NCBI GenBank assembly: GCA_949358305.1
Contig: OX442318.1
Location: 14,614,517-14,678,516, forward strand
Origin: Strigamia acuminata
Lineage: Eukaryota; Arthropoda; Chilopoda; Geophilomorpha; Linotaeniidae
Direction: 5' to 3'
Length of the DNA stretch: 64,000 bases
Shown in pieces: positions 9,078 to 23,058 of this stretch; position 1 is the stretch's first letter; each line of letters begins with the position of its first letter. The notes under the pieces are model-generated. The model made no database searches. It had not been told where the DNA came from and worked only from the letters and a program-made list of their open reading frames with translations. The translations under genes and the position numbers were made by a program.

Positions 9078-12000
9078 TTAGTTTAAATATTTGCGGCATC
9101 GCCTCGACCCACAAGAGCACAGAATCTTCACATCTTCAATAGGAAACTTGTAATCGTAAGTTAATTCTTCACCTCGATTAATCCTAAAAACAAAACAAAA
9201 CAACAACAATTTAATTATGCTATTTCCACATTTCTTCTATATAATAAATAAATCTCGTACCTCCGTAACGCAAAAATGATTATGTGCTTTTTACCATCTA
9301 CAGTTATTACTTTTGAGTAACAATTCGGCTGTAAAATCCACAAAACTCAAATTAACACCAAAACTAATTGAAAAAAATAAAAATAAAAATTAATTATCAT
9401 TTACTTCGCACGAATGATTAATAAATCTAGCCGCGTTCCCGTGCATCGTTGCATCTACCACCTCATTGTCGTCAATTCTGAACATGTAACATCCAATTCC
9501 CTAAAATAAAAACATAAATGATTAAAACTGCACAATTTAAACTTAAGTAGTAAAAGTACTTTGCTTTCGTAGTATTTCTCCCTCATGTCGGTCAACACGG
9601 ATCTGATGACTTCACCGGCATATTCGATCACCATCTCGCCCACATCGATGCATCGTTTGCAGAACAGCCCTCTGCCGTGGATTTTTGACCTGTACACACC
9701 CACGGCTTCGCGAGCAGTTTGCCGAAGGTGACGGAAGCGCATGGCCATCGGTAAGTCCATGCTCGTGGCCCTCCGACTCGATTTGTGTTGCATTTCTTCC
9801 TCTTCGGGTCCGTTCCGACCTTCGGGAGGTTGCCGATGCTTCGACGCGAGGAAATTAAACATGTCGTACTCCTTGCGCGTTCGGAACGACTCGGACCGCG
9901 CGCAACCGCTCGGATTTTCCGGAATCTAGAAGACGGCAATTTTTATTACATTTCATTCAATTTTTCATGAAATTAATTTAATGTACTTCTTCGACGATTT
10001 CTTGTTCGTGGAACCTGAATCGATATTTTTGACACGTCTTCGCTTGTGGCATTTGCTCCAATATGTACTGGACAGCATTCTGACCCAGTCCGGACATGTT
10101 GACTCCGTTCAGACCGTCGACAGGAACATATTTCAACTTGGCAGCTGCCCGCGCGTCTTGAACCCTTTCCGCAACGGTCCTCCACGCCTCTATCAAAACA
10201 AAACCAACATTAAAAAAAAAAAAAATAGAAATAAAACAATCAAAATATTACCGTTAACATTATTAGTCTGTATGAAAAATCCATCTTCGCTCGATATCTG
10301 ATACACAATGTGCGCCTGCTGCGCTTGCTGCTGCTGCTGTTGCCTGAGCGCACTCGGTGCCTTCGACCTCTCCCCCTGCTCATACAACGCCAACAAAGGC
10401 GACGCGCCACAGACCTCCTCGCAACTGCCCTGCGCCACCGATAACACATTCGAGCTCGTCGCCGTGCACCTCGAGCCCCACTCCGTCTTCGGCGCGATAT
10501 TCTGCAACCTCCTCGCGAAACTCTGCCCTCCCGGAGCCGCCGCCGACGCCGCCTTCGTCTTCTTCTTCGCCACCGTCACCGGCGTCACAGCCGGCGCCGC
10601 GCTCCTCTTATTCGACGCGTCCACGATCGCCCTAGACAACAAACTCGCCAGCTGCTCGTTGGCCACCTGCACCACGCTCTGTTGCGGCTGCGCAGTCCTC
10701 ATCTGCTGATAATTATTCATGGAATAAGTCACCGGCGCGTACTGAGTGGCGATCACGTTGTTCGGGTCGATGAGCTGATTGACCGTCGGCGTCTGCGCCA
10801 CCGCCTGGTTGGTCACCACGTGCAACTGCACGGGCGACGCGTCCCACGAATTCTGCGCTATGCACGGCTGCAGCAAATTGTTGTAAAAGTCCGTGTAGCT
10901 CGGCAGCGACACGACCCCTGGAAGCCCCAACGGCACCGACGACATCTGGCCCTGGTTCACGTTCACGCTCCCCACGTACGTCACGCGCAACGGTTCCATC
11001 ACCGTCTCCAGCGGCGTCACGGCGTTCATCTCATTCATGCTGAACACGACGGGGGTCCCCATGGGCACCTGATAAACTTGCGCGTAGGTCGGTGCAGGAA
11101 CTGGCTCGGGCGGAGCCAGTTCTTGCGGTTTGGGCAGCAAAAGTCGTCTCTGGGTCACTTGCGCCGCGACCCGGGCAGCCGGGCCGGGCGACTCCCCCGC
11201 GGGAACCTGAACAACCAACTCGCGCGCAACTTCCGCCTTTTCCGCCTCGTTGTCGTCGAACAATTTCCTCGCGTTGCGACAATTCGTCTCCTCGTCCGAC
11301 GGCAACTTGCGCTTCCCGGGGGTCGGCGAGAGCGACTCGTCCTCGCTCGATGTCGTCTCCACTTCGAAATTGCACGTGGCCATGTGCCGCTGACAGCTCT
11401 CCACCGTCCTGTACAAACACTTGCATTTGGCGCACTTGAACGGCCCGGTCTCCTCGCTGCGAGCGTCCGCGTCCACTCGTCGCCCCGAATCGTGGTTCGC
11501 TCTCGGCGTCGCGTCGTTTCCGTCCGCCGAGCGTGCGTTGTTGCATCGCTCGGCCCGCGTGACGGGTGCCGCGTGATGCGCGTTGTTCTCGAGTCCGCCG
11601 AAGCCGTTAGAGGCCGGACAAGGCCGGTCGTCCTCCTTCTTATCGGCCACCTCGACCGGTTCGACGATGTTGTGGTTGTCGTCCTGGTTGAGCACGCACA
11701 CCCTCTTGATACGCTCCAAGCTGGCCGCGCGCGCCACGCAGCACGACGTGCCGTTCTTGCCGTCCACCGTCACGAGCACGTCGCTCCTGATGGACGCATC
11801 CTCCAAGCCGCCCATCGACTCGTCCTCCGCCGCGCCCAGGCCGTTCAGCGTCACTTTGCGGACGCGCAGAATGGACGGGATGCGCTTCAGCTTGACCGAG
11901 CAGCTCTTCTGCAACTGCATTGCGTTCCTGTGCGCGACCACGACGCCGCACTCGGCCTCGACGGTCCTGCTCGGTTCGCATTTCTTCTCCTCGGCGTCCG

Positions 12001-15000
12001 CGTCGTCCTCCGGCTCGCACTTCTCCTTCGCGGCGCTTTCCGCATTCGCAAACTGGTTCTCCTTGGAGCGCTCGTTGGTGCGGAAGTTGTAACGTTTCTG
12101 CTTGACGGCGACGCCGTTCGCGGGCCCCTCCTTCGGTTTCCAGCACCTCCGTCCCGGCAGGTGGCGCAACCTGGTGGTCACCCGCTCCTCGACGGCGCAG
12201 CCCTTCGGTTCGGTCTTGAGCTTGAACTTGCGTCCGTTAACGACCGGTTCGACCAGTTCCGCCCTGTATCGGGTGCTGCGCACGGGGTACTTCTTCAGAG
12301 GCCCCAACCCCCAGTTGTTCCTCAGTTTCTTTCCGATGGCGCGTTTACACGAATCGGTTAGTTTGAGACCGGTCAACTTCTTCTTGCACAAAGGTGTCAG
12401 CAGGACGACACTTTCGGCACACAAGTTCATCTTTTGGTAGCCATTGCTCGGTGTTTTGCGCCCGTTTTTCTTCAGTTCCTCCACCAAATCCTCCCGTTTC
12501 GTCACCTCTTCCGCGCGAACCTCGACCATCTTAGTCCTCGAGTCTTCGTCGACCCTCGTCAAAACGTCGTGTAAAAAATCTACGATGTCCGACTTGACCT
12601 GAGGCAATGTCTTCGTTTCCTTTTCTTCTTCGTTCGTTTCTTTCTCTTTTCCATTTCCATCCACGCTCACTTCTTTTTTTTCGTCCAATACGACGATTTC
12701 TTCGACGCGGATCATTTTATCGATTTCTTTCTCTCTATTTGTCTCATTTTCCTCATTTACAGGCAAATCCACCTTAATAACTTCCTCTTCGTGAACCGTC
12801 GTAACGTGCGCTATCGTTTCGATTTCCTCGTGCCGTTTTCGCACTACTTCTATCGTCTTTAATGTGTAAACGACTCTCCGCCGTGGGTTCGTCGTACTCC
12901 AATACACGCGCGTGCATCTGGAAAAATAAACAAACAAACAAATAAATAAATAAATACATGAATAAAATCCAAAATTAATTTCTTTTTCTTTTTAAATTCA
13001 ATCTTTATTAACTGAAAATTAATCGGAATCAACGCGTCCAGAGTGTCCGACAGAGCGGAAAGCGATCCCAATTGTTCGACCATCAAGGAACCAGCCAAAA
13101 TGGAGATGGAGACGGGTAACAATCCTTTCTGCCAAGTCTTTTTTGCCCATTTAGGATACAACGACTCCAAATCGATGTAAACCGAATGCGAAACTGTGAA
13201 ATCATTCGTTCCGATCTAAAATCAAAACAAACAATAACCGTTAATCGATTCAACTACAATCAATTTCGCCTACAACCCCACCTCTTGGTCCGATTTACTC
13301 CTATGCGTACTACAATAAACCTTCTTATCTTCCTGAAACACGGCGTTCGCTTTCCTCGCGCACATGAAATGGTAATTGGCGCGACAACCCGACAGGCAGC
13401 AGCCAACCGTCGCGCCCGATAGCGTGCAACGTTCACATTTCTACAATATTATAACAATTAATTTCAATAAAAATCAATTACTTGCAAAAATTACCATCAC
13501 TCTGCCCCTCGTTATGGCGGCGTGAACGTTCTGCAACGACCCGTCCACTTCTTGAAACACTTCCGCGGACCAAACTGCACAATTCAGATGGATCCAGTCA
13601 TCTTGCCCGCAGTACAAAAGACGACCCACTTCCTAGTTTTCGTAATAATTTAAAAAAAAAATAATAATTAGTTGACCGTACCGAGCCGCCATTGCTCGCA
13701 TTTCCAACTCACGTCGGGTTCCCCGTCGCCGACTTCGGAGCAAAGAACGCACCACCGGCTGTCGCCAAACTCGTCCATCACCGAACGAGGCGACGACACC
13801 GTAAACAACGACGGCTGATCGAAGTCGTCCAGTTCCACGTCCAAATACTGAGCGTAGTTGTGGTCTAAGCTGGGTGGCACGACCGCTTCGGGTAAAAGTC
13901 GGCGGCTGATGTCGTGCTGGCCCCACAGCGACGGTGAAGTGACGGCAAACCATGGAAATATCTTCTCCATTTGCTAAAACAATAAAATTTAACAAAAGGA
14001 AAAAAAAATCAACAAAATTGGACAAAATGCTCATTTACCCGGATAAAAATAGTTTTCATCGCTCTGGCCGAACCCTTTTTCCCAAAGGAGCTGCTCGACC
14101 GAATGATGCCGATCACGTCTTCGCAAAACAAACCCTGCAAAAGCCAAGTCAAATAATTCAATAAACAAAACAAGCAATCGCGCTTCAAAACCTACAACTG
14201 TATTGTAATGTCTTTTTTCGATATTTTCCTTAACGGCTTGAAAATCACGTGGTTGTCCATCTATTTTAAACAACAACAACAACAACAACAAAATCAATTA
14301 CCTACTACAACTTGAACAAAAATTAAAATTCGCGTTGCGCGCACCTTTAAATTCGAAACTAATCTCCCGATTGGACGGTGGACGAAATAACTCGTCTACC
14401 AACTCCGTTTCAGACACTTGGTTTCGACACTCGCCGTCGACGTGGCCGTTCAAAACGATGGGACTGCAACCACCGATAGCTTCAGCGAGCGTCGTGTCGG
14501 CGTTCACTTTTTCCAAACTCGACATGACGTCGTCGGACTCGATCAAACTGATACAGTTTCCGACTTCGATGGTCAGATCTTTTTGGCTTTTTTCCAAACT
14601 GCTTTCGCCACTGGAAAAGCCCATACTCATGTCAAATTCGGGCACGAAACTTTTGCCGAAAATGTTCTGTGCAGAGTCCAGATTAATATCGGCGATTTCT
14701 GGCGTCGAATTTTTATCTAAACTAAAATCCGTGAAAAGGTCTGTAGAGGGTAAATAGTCGTTCAGATCAACACCCATTAAATCCGACAAATTATCTTCTT
14801 GTAACGATTCTAATACATTTTTCTTTCCGCTCGCCGACTCTGCGCAGTCGTCGTCGTCGACTGCGCTTTTTTGCAATTTTGCGCTTTTTATCGGACTCGC
14901 AGTCGTCGAACTTGAACAACTCGACGAATAATCCAGTCTCGTTTTATCCTTCAACTTTTAAAAAAAATTTAATTAAATTAAACAATTTAACAAAAAAATA

Positions 15001-18000
15001 TTTTTAATTTAATTAAATTTATTAATTTCAATATTACTTCGCGTCGAATTAAATGTTTGGAGCATTTGGCCGACGCAACAACCGATAAGACGAGAAGTAA
15101 TCCGGCTTGTAGTTCGGCTTCGACAGACACGAGCCACGACGGCGGCCGTTCGGGCGTGCATTTCCGGCAGGTGTACACGACCGATTCGGGAAGATAAGAA
15201 AGTATTTGGTACATTTCATCTGAAAGAAACAAAATAAATCAACATCAACAATTATTTGTTAATTTTTCAATTAGTTTAGTTACCGGTCATTTCATCACAT
15301 TTCGCATGAATCCAAGATTCGCATTGCATGCATTGCACCATTTTCGAATCGTAATCGTCATCCTCGTAGCATTTCTGACAAAGCGGACAGTAGTTTCCTA
15401 TACAAAAAAACAATTAAATTTGCGTTTAACTTACGCACGTCAATTGAAAAAAGCGTAAATACCCTTCTCCGTGAGTCGCCCACAATCGTAACACAGAGAA
15501 AAATCGAACATCCATTGAGCTCCCGTCGAATTACCGGGCGAAGTCGACCCGCAGCTTTTACACTTGACACATTTTATGCATATCTGGCCCAGAACAAAAG
15601 TTGTAATTAGTTAAATGTTTATTTTACTCGTTAATGTATCCTTTAATACCCAGATTTTCTTCTTCTTCGATAACTTTGCAGGATAATTTGAGCCTAAACA
15701 TTTCGCGTGGTATGTATTCTGGCATTTAAAACATTTAAGCAACTAAAAATAATAACAAAAAAATAAAAATAAGTGACACTTTAGGAAGACAATTTTTTTT
15801 AAAAATACAGTGGCAGATTATCCTTCAATTATTTTGTCTCTAATTAATTTTTCAACTCAAAACATTGCATTTTTTGCTACAATCTCAATTTTCAACTCGA
15901 AATGGTCGATTAAATGTATTTGGGCACCTAAGGTAAAAATCTGCCACGTTATAAATATGTACATTATCCTTGGCCCCGCAACAATTGCACATTTGACACT
16001 TTCGGCAACACCAATTTTCCACATTCTCGGGCAACGGCACGTCTTCCGCCTCGAGACAAAACCTATGGAACGCTTCGCAGCACAAAATGCAATATATCAT
16101 CTGAAATAAAATTAAGCAAAAAAAAAAATAAAAAAAATTAAAATTTATTTATTTATTTTTTAAACCATTAATTTTAAATCACTTCATATTGGCCGCCACT
16201 CCCACACAAAAAACACACGACTCTGATCGGAAAAAGATGTGACGCAATCAAAGCGCGGCCACAGTTCCATATTTCATCCGGATCATAATCTTCCTAAAAT
16301 ATCAAAAAACAAAATTAAATTAAAAATTGTTTTTATACATAAAATGGTTTTTTCCATACCCAATAATCAACGTTGACCAACTCCTTGGTTTTACTCCCAT
16401 TTAGAACCACGTTCGAACCGTTTTGAAGCAATAGGTTTTGCTTGGCACGTATGGATGCACCGTTGAACACCTCGACTGCCACCGAACGCTGCGCCGACGG
16501 TCTTTCCTGAAACGGGACAACCGGGGAGGGACATACAAACAACTGCTGTGATCATCATTCTTCCAAAAAGAAAGAAAATCAAATAAAGGAAACAAAACAA
16601 TAATAAAATATAATAAAATATAATAAAATAAAATAAAATAAAATAAAATAAAACAAAACAAGGGGAAAATAATCCTTAAAAGATAATTATATTTATGTTA
16701 TTTAAAACCTCAAATATTAATCAATTCTTTTTTTTTCTTATTTAAAAAATATAAACAAAAATTCTAACGAAAGCAGGGCTGCCATCAAAATTCCCAAATT
16801 TCCAACATTTGCTCGCTAAAAAAAATAAAAAACGAAACAAAATCATTAAAATTAAATACTCTGAAGTGAGTAATTAACTATAAGCTAACATAAAATGGTT
16901 AAAAAAATTAATAAATAAATAAAACCTTAAGCAGACAATACAAAAGGCAGAACATCGACACTAGGTTTACAAGCCGCATTTCAAGTTTTACAATTTCCCT
17001 CCCACCCGTGCGAGACCGTGTAATCGCGTTTCGGCACAAATTACCCGACTAATTGCACCACTACAATTAACAAGCTCTTGAAAACTACTTATGTTTAGTT
17101 TATTTGAAGCAAAACAATGGTTACGGCTCTCCCACTATGATTTTTAGACGTGAAAAAGCAAATTTTACTATAAAAAAAAAACCTCCTGGCATGTAAATAT
17201 AGTGTTTAAATAATTATGTTAAAAAAACAAAAATATCAATTAGTTATCTCAAGAAACTAAACAAAAGATTAAATATTAAAATCCATTAAAATTAATCCAT
17301 TAAAACAGAAAAAAAGAGGTGTAAGTCCACACAAAATGGCAGCCCTGATGATACAGAGAAATTCTACTGAAGAAGCAAAAGTTGATTACGGACCAAAATG
17401 CAACATCCAAAACGAAAATAAAAAATAAAATAAAAAACAAAAGTAAAATAAAACTAGGCCCGAATGACCACCAACCTATTAGTAATATTAATTGAGAAAA
17501 CTAAAAATTAAATGTAAAAATGTAAAAATGAAAAGCTGCGTGAAACAAATGGAAAATTCAAGAAAGTAAAGCGGCCAAGTAAAAAAAAAGAAAAAAGAAA
17601 AAAGAAAAAAGAAAAAAATGAAGGGAAAAAACAGAGGAAAACGAAGAAGAAAAAGAAAAACACGATTTGATTGCACTATAATCTACCTTTTCTTTTTGTT
17701 TCACAGGCCGGGGAACAAAAACAGTGTGGGCAAAGTGAGCCTTCCTTCCCTTTGCCCTTTCCTCACTGCCCGCAGTTGTAAGGGGCCATAACTCATCACC
17801 ATCCATCATCTCGGCAGCAGAAACCCCGCAAGTGGGCAACCCTGCTTTCTTACTGGAGGACGAAAGCACGTGTGAGCCCTCAAACTCTTTACCAGTGCTC
17901 TTGGACGACTCGGCCACGCCTGAACGCTCGCTTCGTCCCACTCTTAAACTCCTGTTCGCACTTTTCCCGGTCTTGTACAACGGGTTTATACATTTACGAT

Positions 18001-21000
18001 GCCTTGAAATAATAATAAAAAACAACTCGTCAGAATCAAAAATAACTGTTTTCTCGGAAAAATGATTCAAAAACGTCGCGTTATATACATGCAACATTGT
18101 TTCAGCACTTGACGTCCGCCGAATTTCCTCATGTCTCTGAAAAATGTAAAAAAAAAAATATAACATAACATTTTGTAGAATTTAATCAAATATCATCAAA
18201 TTTTATCGAATTTGAATAAAAAAAAAAAAAAGTGGGACGTCGAATTTCATCTTTTAGTGGATTTCGTCAACTTACATGCAAAATATACATTTCCCGCAAT
18301 CCTGCCTAGTGCACGCCGCGCAAGTCTTGCATCGCACTTTTCTCTTAGAAGAAACAGAGCGGTAGGTCTGTTTCTTCGATTCACTATAATCCTCGTCGTC
18401 CAAATCGTTGTCGTCCAAATCGTTTTCGTCCACCTCCACTTTCATCTCTTCTTTCTTTCTTCTCACTCTGGAGACTCGACCCACTAAAATAAATTCAGAA
18501 TTAATTTAGACAAAAAACAAACACAAACAATAATAACGGGTGAAATACCGGCAGCGTTCGCTTTAATTCGTTTCGCTTTCTTCAACGCTTTGTGCGCCAT
18601 TCCAATCGTATTGCTAGTAGGAAAAGTTGCTCTCTGAAATCCCAAAACGACGGACGCACGCCGACACACATGTTTGATTCGCGGCCCTCCTTCGCTCGGT
18701 GCTGAAATCCGATCTAAAATGCAAATTAAATACAACCAAAATTAATTCTCCACCTTTTTCCTAACCAAGCTTCGACGTTCAACCTGAAACAACTTGATTC
18801 TCTCGCGATTCTTCAACTTTAATTCTAGGCCTTCCTCGTCGCCGCCGCACCACAACGACCGAAGACGCGCATTTTTCGACCAATTTCACATCAGCGATGC
18901 CATTTCTCTTTGGAAGCTGCAACAACTCGACGTTTTCTTCAGTGTCATCTAAAATAATAATAACAATTTCATTATTTTGATTAAAAATATTTAAATTAAA
19001 ACAATTACTCGTGACGACGGACGACTCCTGGGAACTTTCGATCGATTTAAACTTCTCCGAACACTTTTGAAACCAACAATATTTGCAATTGACCAACTGC
19101 CCCAACACATTCGGCTTCAAATTACAAAGCCCAACATTAACTGCAAAGAAAAAAAAAAGAGAGAAAATTATTTGCAAACAAATGTGACAAAACCGAGTTC
19201 AAAACAAACCTTTATTCTCGCAAACCAGCTCCTCGTTGCTCTGCCGCGCGCTCCTGTAAAACTTCAAACAATATTCACAACACATGTGTCCACAAAACTC
19301 ATTCACCAGGCAAAAATTACTCGTCTGCCCACACACGCCGCACCCCAAACCTAGAAAAAAAATGAAGACAAAATAAAAATAAAAATAAAAATAAATTGAC
19401 AAATAAATTTCCAAGGAAAATGCACAAATGTGTACTTTTAGTCTGCTTCAAAATGGCGTCCATGGGCTCGAGCGTGACGGTGGGAAAGCGATTGAGCTTA
19501 ACAGAGGCGTGCACCTCACTCTGATCTTTGAGAAACTGCTCGCTCAACTTCCTCACACTCGCCGGCTGCCTCAACTTCATCAACGTCCTTTTGTTCAACT
19601 GCAGCCTCGCTTTCCTCAAAATACTCTTAGTCCGCCTCTGCGTCGAAGCCCTCTGCTTCGACGCCGCGATCTCCTCGTCGCTCGACCTTTTCCCGTTCGG
19701 TTTCATCAGCCGTCCGTCCCACTGCGCGCGCAACATCTTTTCGATCTTCGCCGAGCGCGGGTCGTGCGCCACCTCGTCCTCCAGCTTGCTCGAGCCGCCG
19801 CTAGATGTCGCCTCCACTCCCGCATTATTCCAAACGGGCGAGTTAGGCCACTTGTTCTTCATCTTACCGCACCTTTTCCTCACCATCGTGTCCGCATATT
19901 TACTAATGTCCAATTCTATTCTTTTTATCAAATTACCGCCATCGTCCCCCTCCTTCTCCCTCGTCTCGTTCGCCGAGTTCGACTCGGAAAGATCTTTCAG
20001 TTTCACTTTCAAAGATGGCCGCCTCTCGCCATCTCTCGCTTCCGGCGTTGCCTCGTTCTTTTTAGTCACTTTGCCCGTTTCCGCTCGACTCGACTCTTCG
20101 ACGGGCTTCCGCGACACTTGGTAGGTCAGAGCCGAGCAGTCGAACTCCTCCATGAGCCGTTTGCGGGGAATTATCAAGCGCGATGAGCGCACACTGCGTG
20201 CGGGCAACACAAATGCTTTCCGACGCGTCGACCTCGCATTTCGGTTGGCCGGCTCCTCCTGCACCGTCGTTTCCGCTTTTTTCGTCCGTTTTGATACACT
20301 CTCGTGCTCCGAATTGCTGCTGTCCGCACTCGCGTTGCTGTTGGAGATGATCCGGGCTTTTTTCCCGCCTCTGTCCATCCGAATTTTCAATTTTCCGATC
20401 GGACACAACTCGTTGCTCGAATTGGTGTTGTCATTTGATGACGCGTTATCCCAGTTCTCCTCGTTTTTCTCTTTCTCCACAGTCACGTGCGGCGTTTCCT
20501 TCGACTCTCTCTTTTCCGACGGCGAGAACCCGTGCCGGATCATGTCCGCGTACGAGCGCTTTGCGACCGTTCGCTTTCCGCGCCTCGGCTCCTCCGATTT
20601 TTCCTCCATCACTTGGTTACAGAACGTCTGAGCTTGTCTGATATCGCTGCGTGTGAATCCTTGAAAATCTTCATCCTGTAAATCAAAGAGAGAGAATAAA
20701 ATCAAAAACATTTTAAATAAAAAATTCAATTTTTTAAATTGAAAAAAATCAAAAAAATCAATAAAGATCGACAAACATTAAATTTCCAATTTTCCACATT
20801 TGAAATTTTCCATATTCTGTTCGTTTCTCGTCGTTTTTCTTAGAGAAAAGAGGCGAAACGTTAGATTTAAAAAAATCGCGCGATTTTCCCATAGCGGCTG
20901 CCATTTTGTAATGGCTCATACGAGAACAATGTCAAGTCGCGGTCCAATTTTCGGTCGCGCAAATTGGGTTCGTGCGACGCACACGGATGTATTAAAAATT

Positions 21001-21285
21001 GATTGAGGTGAAAAATTGGAGGTAAATTGTTGCGTCGAGTCGTTTTCATTCACACAAAACGTTGTCATTGCGTCAGGATTTGCAACAACAACAGCCATGT
21101 TGAAGTGGATCAAAGAAAAAACTCACCTCATCCGAATCACCAAAAATGTCACTGAATGTTTTCAATCTCACATTCACATTCTCGGCAACCAATAAAGTTG
21201 GCCAAATCTGTTGGTCTTGACTGTATTTCGCTGCAAGTCGTCCAAATCGTTGCCCTGGTCTGCCAGGGAAGCGGAGACGCGCCAT
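9078..21285 (-). CDS. trx: Trithorax, histone H3 lysine-4 methyltransferase (KMT2A/B type)
   Basis: 29 coding exons join in frame to 2843 residues. In gene order: 21127-21285, 19436-20675, 19210-19350, 19009-19140, 18784-18948, 18549-18713, 18276-18483, 18089-18136, 17687-18002, 16360-16506, 16183-16293, 15948-16100, 15650-15742, 15463-15583, 15284-15397, 15038-15219, 14345-14954, 14196-14260, 14039-14134, 13713-13973, 13495-13632, 13282-13440, 13013-13215, 10252-12917, 9987-10189, 9560-9925, 9405-9500, 9261-9328, 9078-9183. Domains in order: a nuclear-receptor-like zinc finger (~467-540), an AT-hook [10 protein letters not shown] (~600), CXXC (~712-765; KFGG and QCC), three PHD fingers (~932-1110), a bromodomain-like region, an extended PHD (~1490-1608; GATVGCC), FYRN (ending RVYWST), FYRC (~2560-2632), SET (HGRGLFC, INHSC, EELTYDY) and the post-SET CSCG...C. 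Known role: nuclear H3K4 methylation that keeps homeotic genes active. The Taspase site is atypical. Confidence 0.97.
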
Positions 21286-21533
21286 TTTGAATGTTAGTGC
21301 TCTCGAACCAGGACAAGTCGGTGCGGACGAGTTTAAGTCAATGACATCGATTTTAAATTTAAATAAATAAAAAATCATGCATTTTAAGTTTTCGCCTCGC
21401 GATAATATTAAATCGGGATTTAAATAATTCTAAAATAATTCTTCATTCATCGCACCGATACCAATAACCGTTCGCAGATGCGATGACGTCATAAAAAGCA
21501 GCCTGGTGCTGTCATCAGCAAAAATTGGTAAAA
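21286..21533. promoter_or_regulatory. Bidirectional promoter gap between trx and Pex19
   Basis: The start codons of trx (minus, 21285) and Pex19 (plus, 21534) are 248 bp apart, so both promoters must fit in this gap. A full CRE palindrome TGACGTCA lies at 21484-21491, close to the likely Pex19 start. No TATA box is obvious. Shared or coupled expression is an inference from spacing. Confidence 0.6.
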
Positions 21534-23058
21534 ATGGCCGAAAAAAACTCAGCAACCGACGATCAGACAGAAAAAACAACGAATATATGCGAAAACAGCG
21601 ACAAAAACGGAGATCCAGAATTAGATGATTTATTAGACAGTAAGATTTCACTCGAATTTACATAAAAAAAATAATTTTTTTCGTTTAATTGTGTCTAAAC
21701 CGGAAATGAATCGCAGGTGCTTTGGACGATTTTGATAAACCGAGCGTGAAATCGCAATCAAATTCGGAAAAAACGGTTCTACTACACTCGCGCACACTAT
21801 CCGTACACTTTTCTAAAACCTAATTGTCTTTGCAGGTGACTGTCTCGCCGACAAATTCGAACGCTGAGGGGACGTGGAGTGAAGAATTTCTGCAGCAAAC
21901 TCAAGATGTGGAAAATGTGTTTCGAAATTTGTTGGGAAAAGACGCGGAATCGTTGGAAGATTTAGATTTTCAAAAATTCGCTTCGATTTTTAACAAACCC
22001 GGTGGCGATGCCATCGATACGGATTTCTTGACGAATCTATCAGCTGGTGCGCAACCGTTTTCAGTAGGTAATTTTTTTTTAAAAAGAATTTATTTTTTAT
22101 TTTTTTATTTTTTTATTTTTTTCCTATTGGAATTGAAGATTGTTTTATTATTTGCAGGGGCAACAGGCACCGTCTTTAAGTGATGAGGAACTTAGTAAAA
22201 TGTTGGGCACTATCGGTTTGAATCCGTCAGATGGCGATGAGTCATCGCCCGATGTTTCTTCTATGGTTCAAAACATGATGCAAATGCTATTGTCAAAGGA
22301 TCTTTTATATCCGGCTTTACGTGATATTACTGACAGGGTATTTCTATTCAATTTTTTTTTATCGTGTTTCCAATCAATCTAGACTTTTTAAAAGAAATTA
22401 CTATTTATTTACAGTTGTTTTGAATTTTTCTAAGACATTTTTGAATTAATACCATGCTTTTTTGAATTTTTCCAATTTTTCTGAAATACGAGTACACTTG
22501 AATATTTCCAATTAATTTTAATTTTTTCTTAAACATTTCTAATCAATTTTAAGATATTTTCGAATTTGTTTGAATTTTTTCAGTCATTTTCCCTATTTTC
22601 TTCTTTTCAGTATCCAAATTGGTTGTTGGAAAATAAAGAGACAACGGCGCAAGAACAATATTCCAAATATCAAACCCAATACGAAATTATGCAGAAAATC
22701 TGCACGGAATTCGAAGCAGAATCGGAAACGGACGCACCAGAAACGAAGAAAACTCGATTCGAGCACATCCTAGAGATGATGCAAAAAGTAAACTTACAAA
22801 CAAACAAAACAAACGCTCTACTTTGAAATCTGAATCAAACCATTCGTTCCCATTTCAGATGCAGGACTGCGGCAATCCTCCAACGAGTCTCGTAGGAGAC
22901 GGGGTAAACACAATTAACACGATTGATTCGAATTCGATCCCACTAATGCATTAATCCCGTTTATTTTCCAGACTGCCGGTCTCGAATTCGATGAACATGG
23001 CGTTCCAAAAATCCCGGGTTTAGCCGGACTCGGCAACGAGAAATGTCAAATCATGTGA
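21534..23058 (+). CDS. Pex19: Peroxin-19, peroxisomal membrane protein import receptor
   Basis: Seven exons give 293 residues: 21534-21639, 21717-21775, 21836-22063, 22158-22337, 22611-22787, 22859-22903 and 22972-23058. The family protein is a cytosolic chaperone that binds newly made peroxisomal membrane proteins and docks on PEX3. Visible hallmarks are the acidic N-terminus with ELDDLLD and ALDDF, the helical cargo-binding domain with LLSKDLLYPALRDITDRYP and a PxWL-type motif, and a C-terminal CaaX box (CQIM) for farnesylation. The length matches the usual ~300 residues. Intron 2 has a weak donor (GTTCTA), but the phase and the downstream frame support it. The 3' end converges on RpS25 with only 139 bp between stop codons. 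Confidence 0.95.

Noticed and set aside
10682-12361. 559-codon frame on the plus strand, rich in Arg/His/Leu
   Set aside because: It is the antisense shadow of the largest trx exon, caused by GC-rich codon use; no domain and no independent splice sites.
13633-14034. 133-codon frame on the minus strand overlapping trx exon 20
   Set aside because: It is in a different frame from the conserved SLDHNYAQ-type sequence of the real exon.
17558-18166. 202-residue minus-strand frame taken as one exon
   Set aside because: Reading through would destroy the CXXC domain. Splicing 18089-18136 to 17687-18002 restores KFGG...QCC and fits phase.
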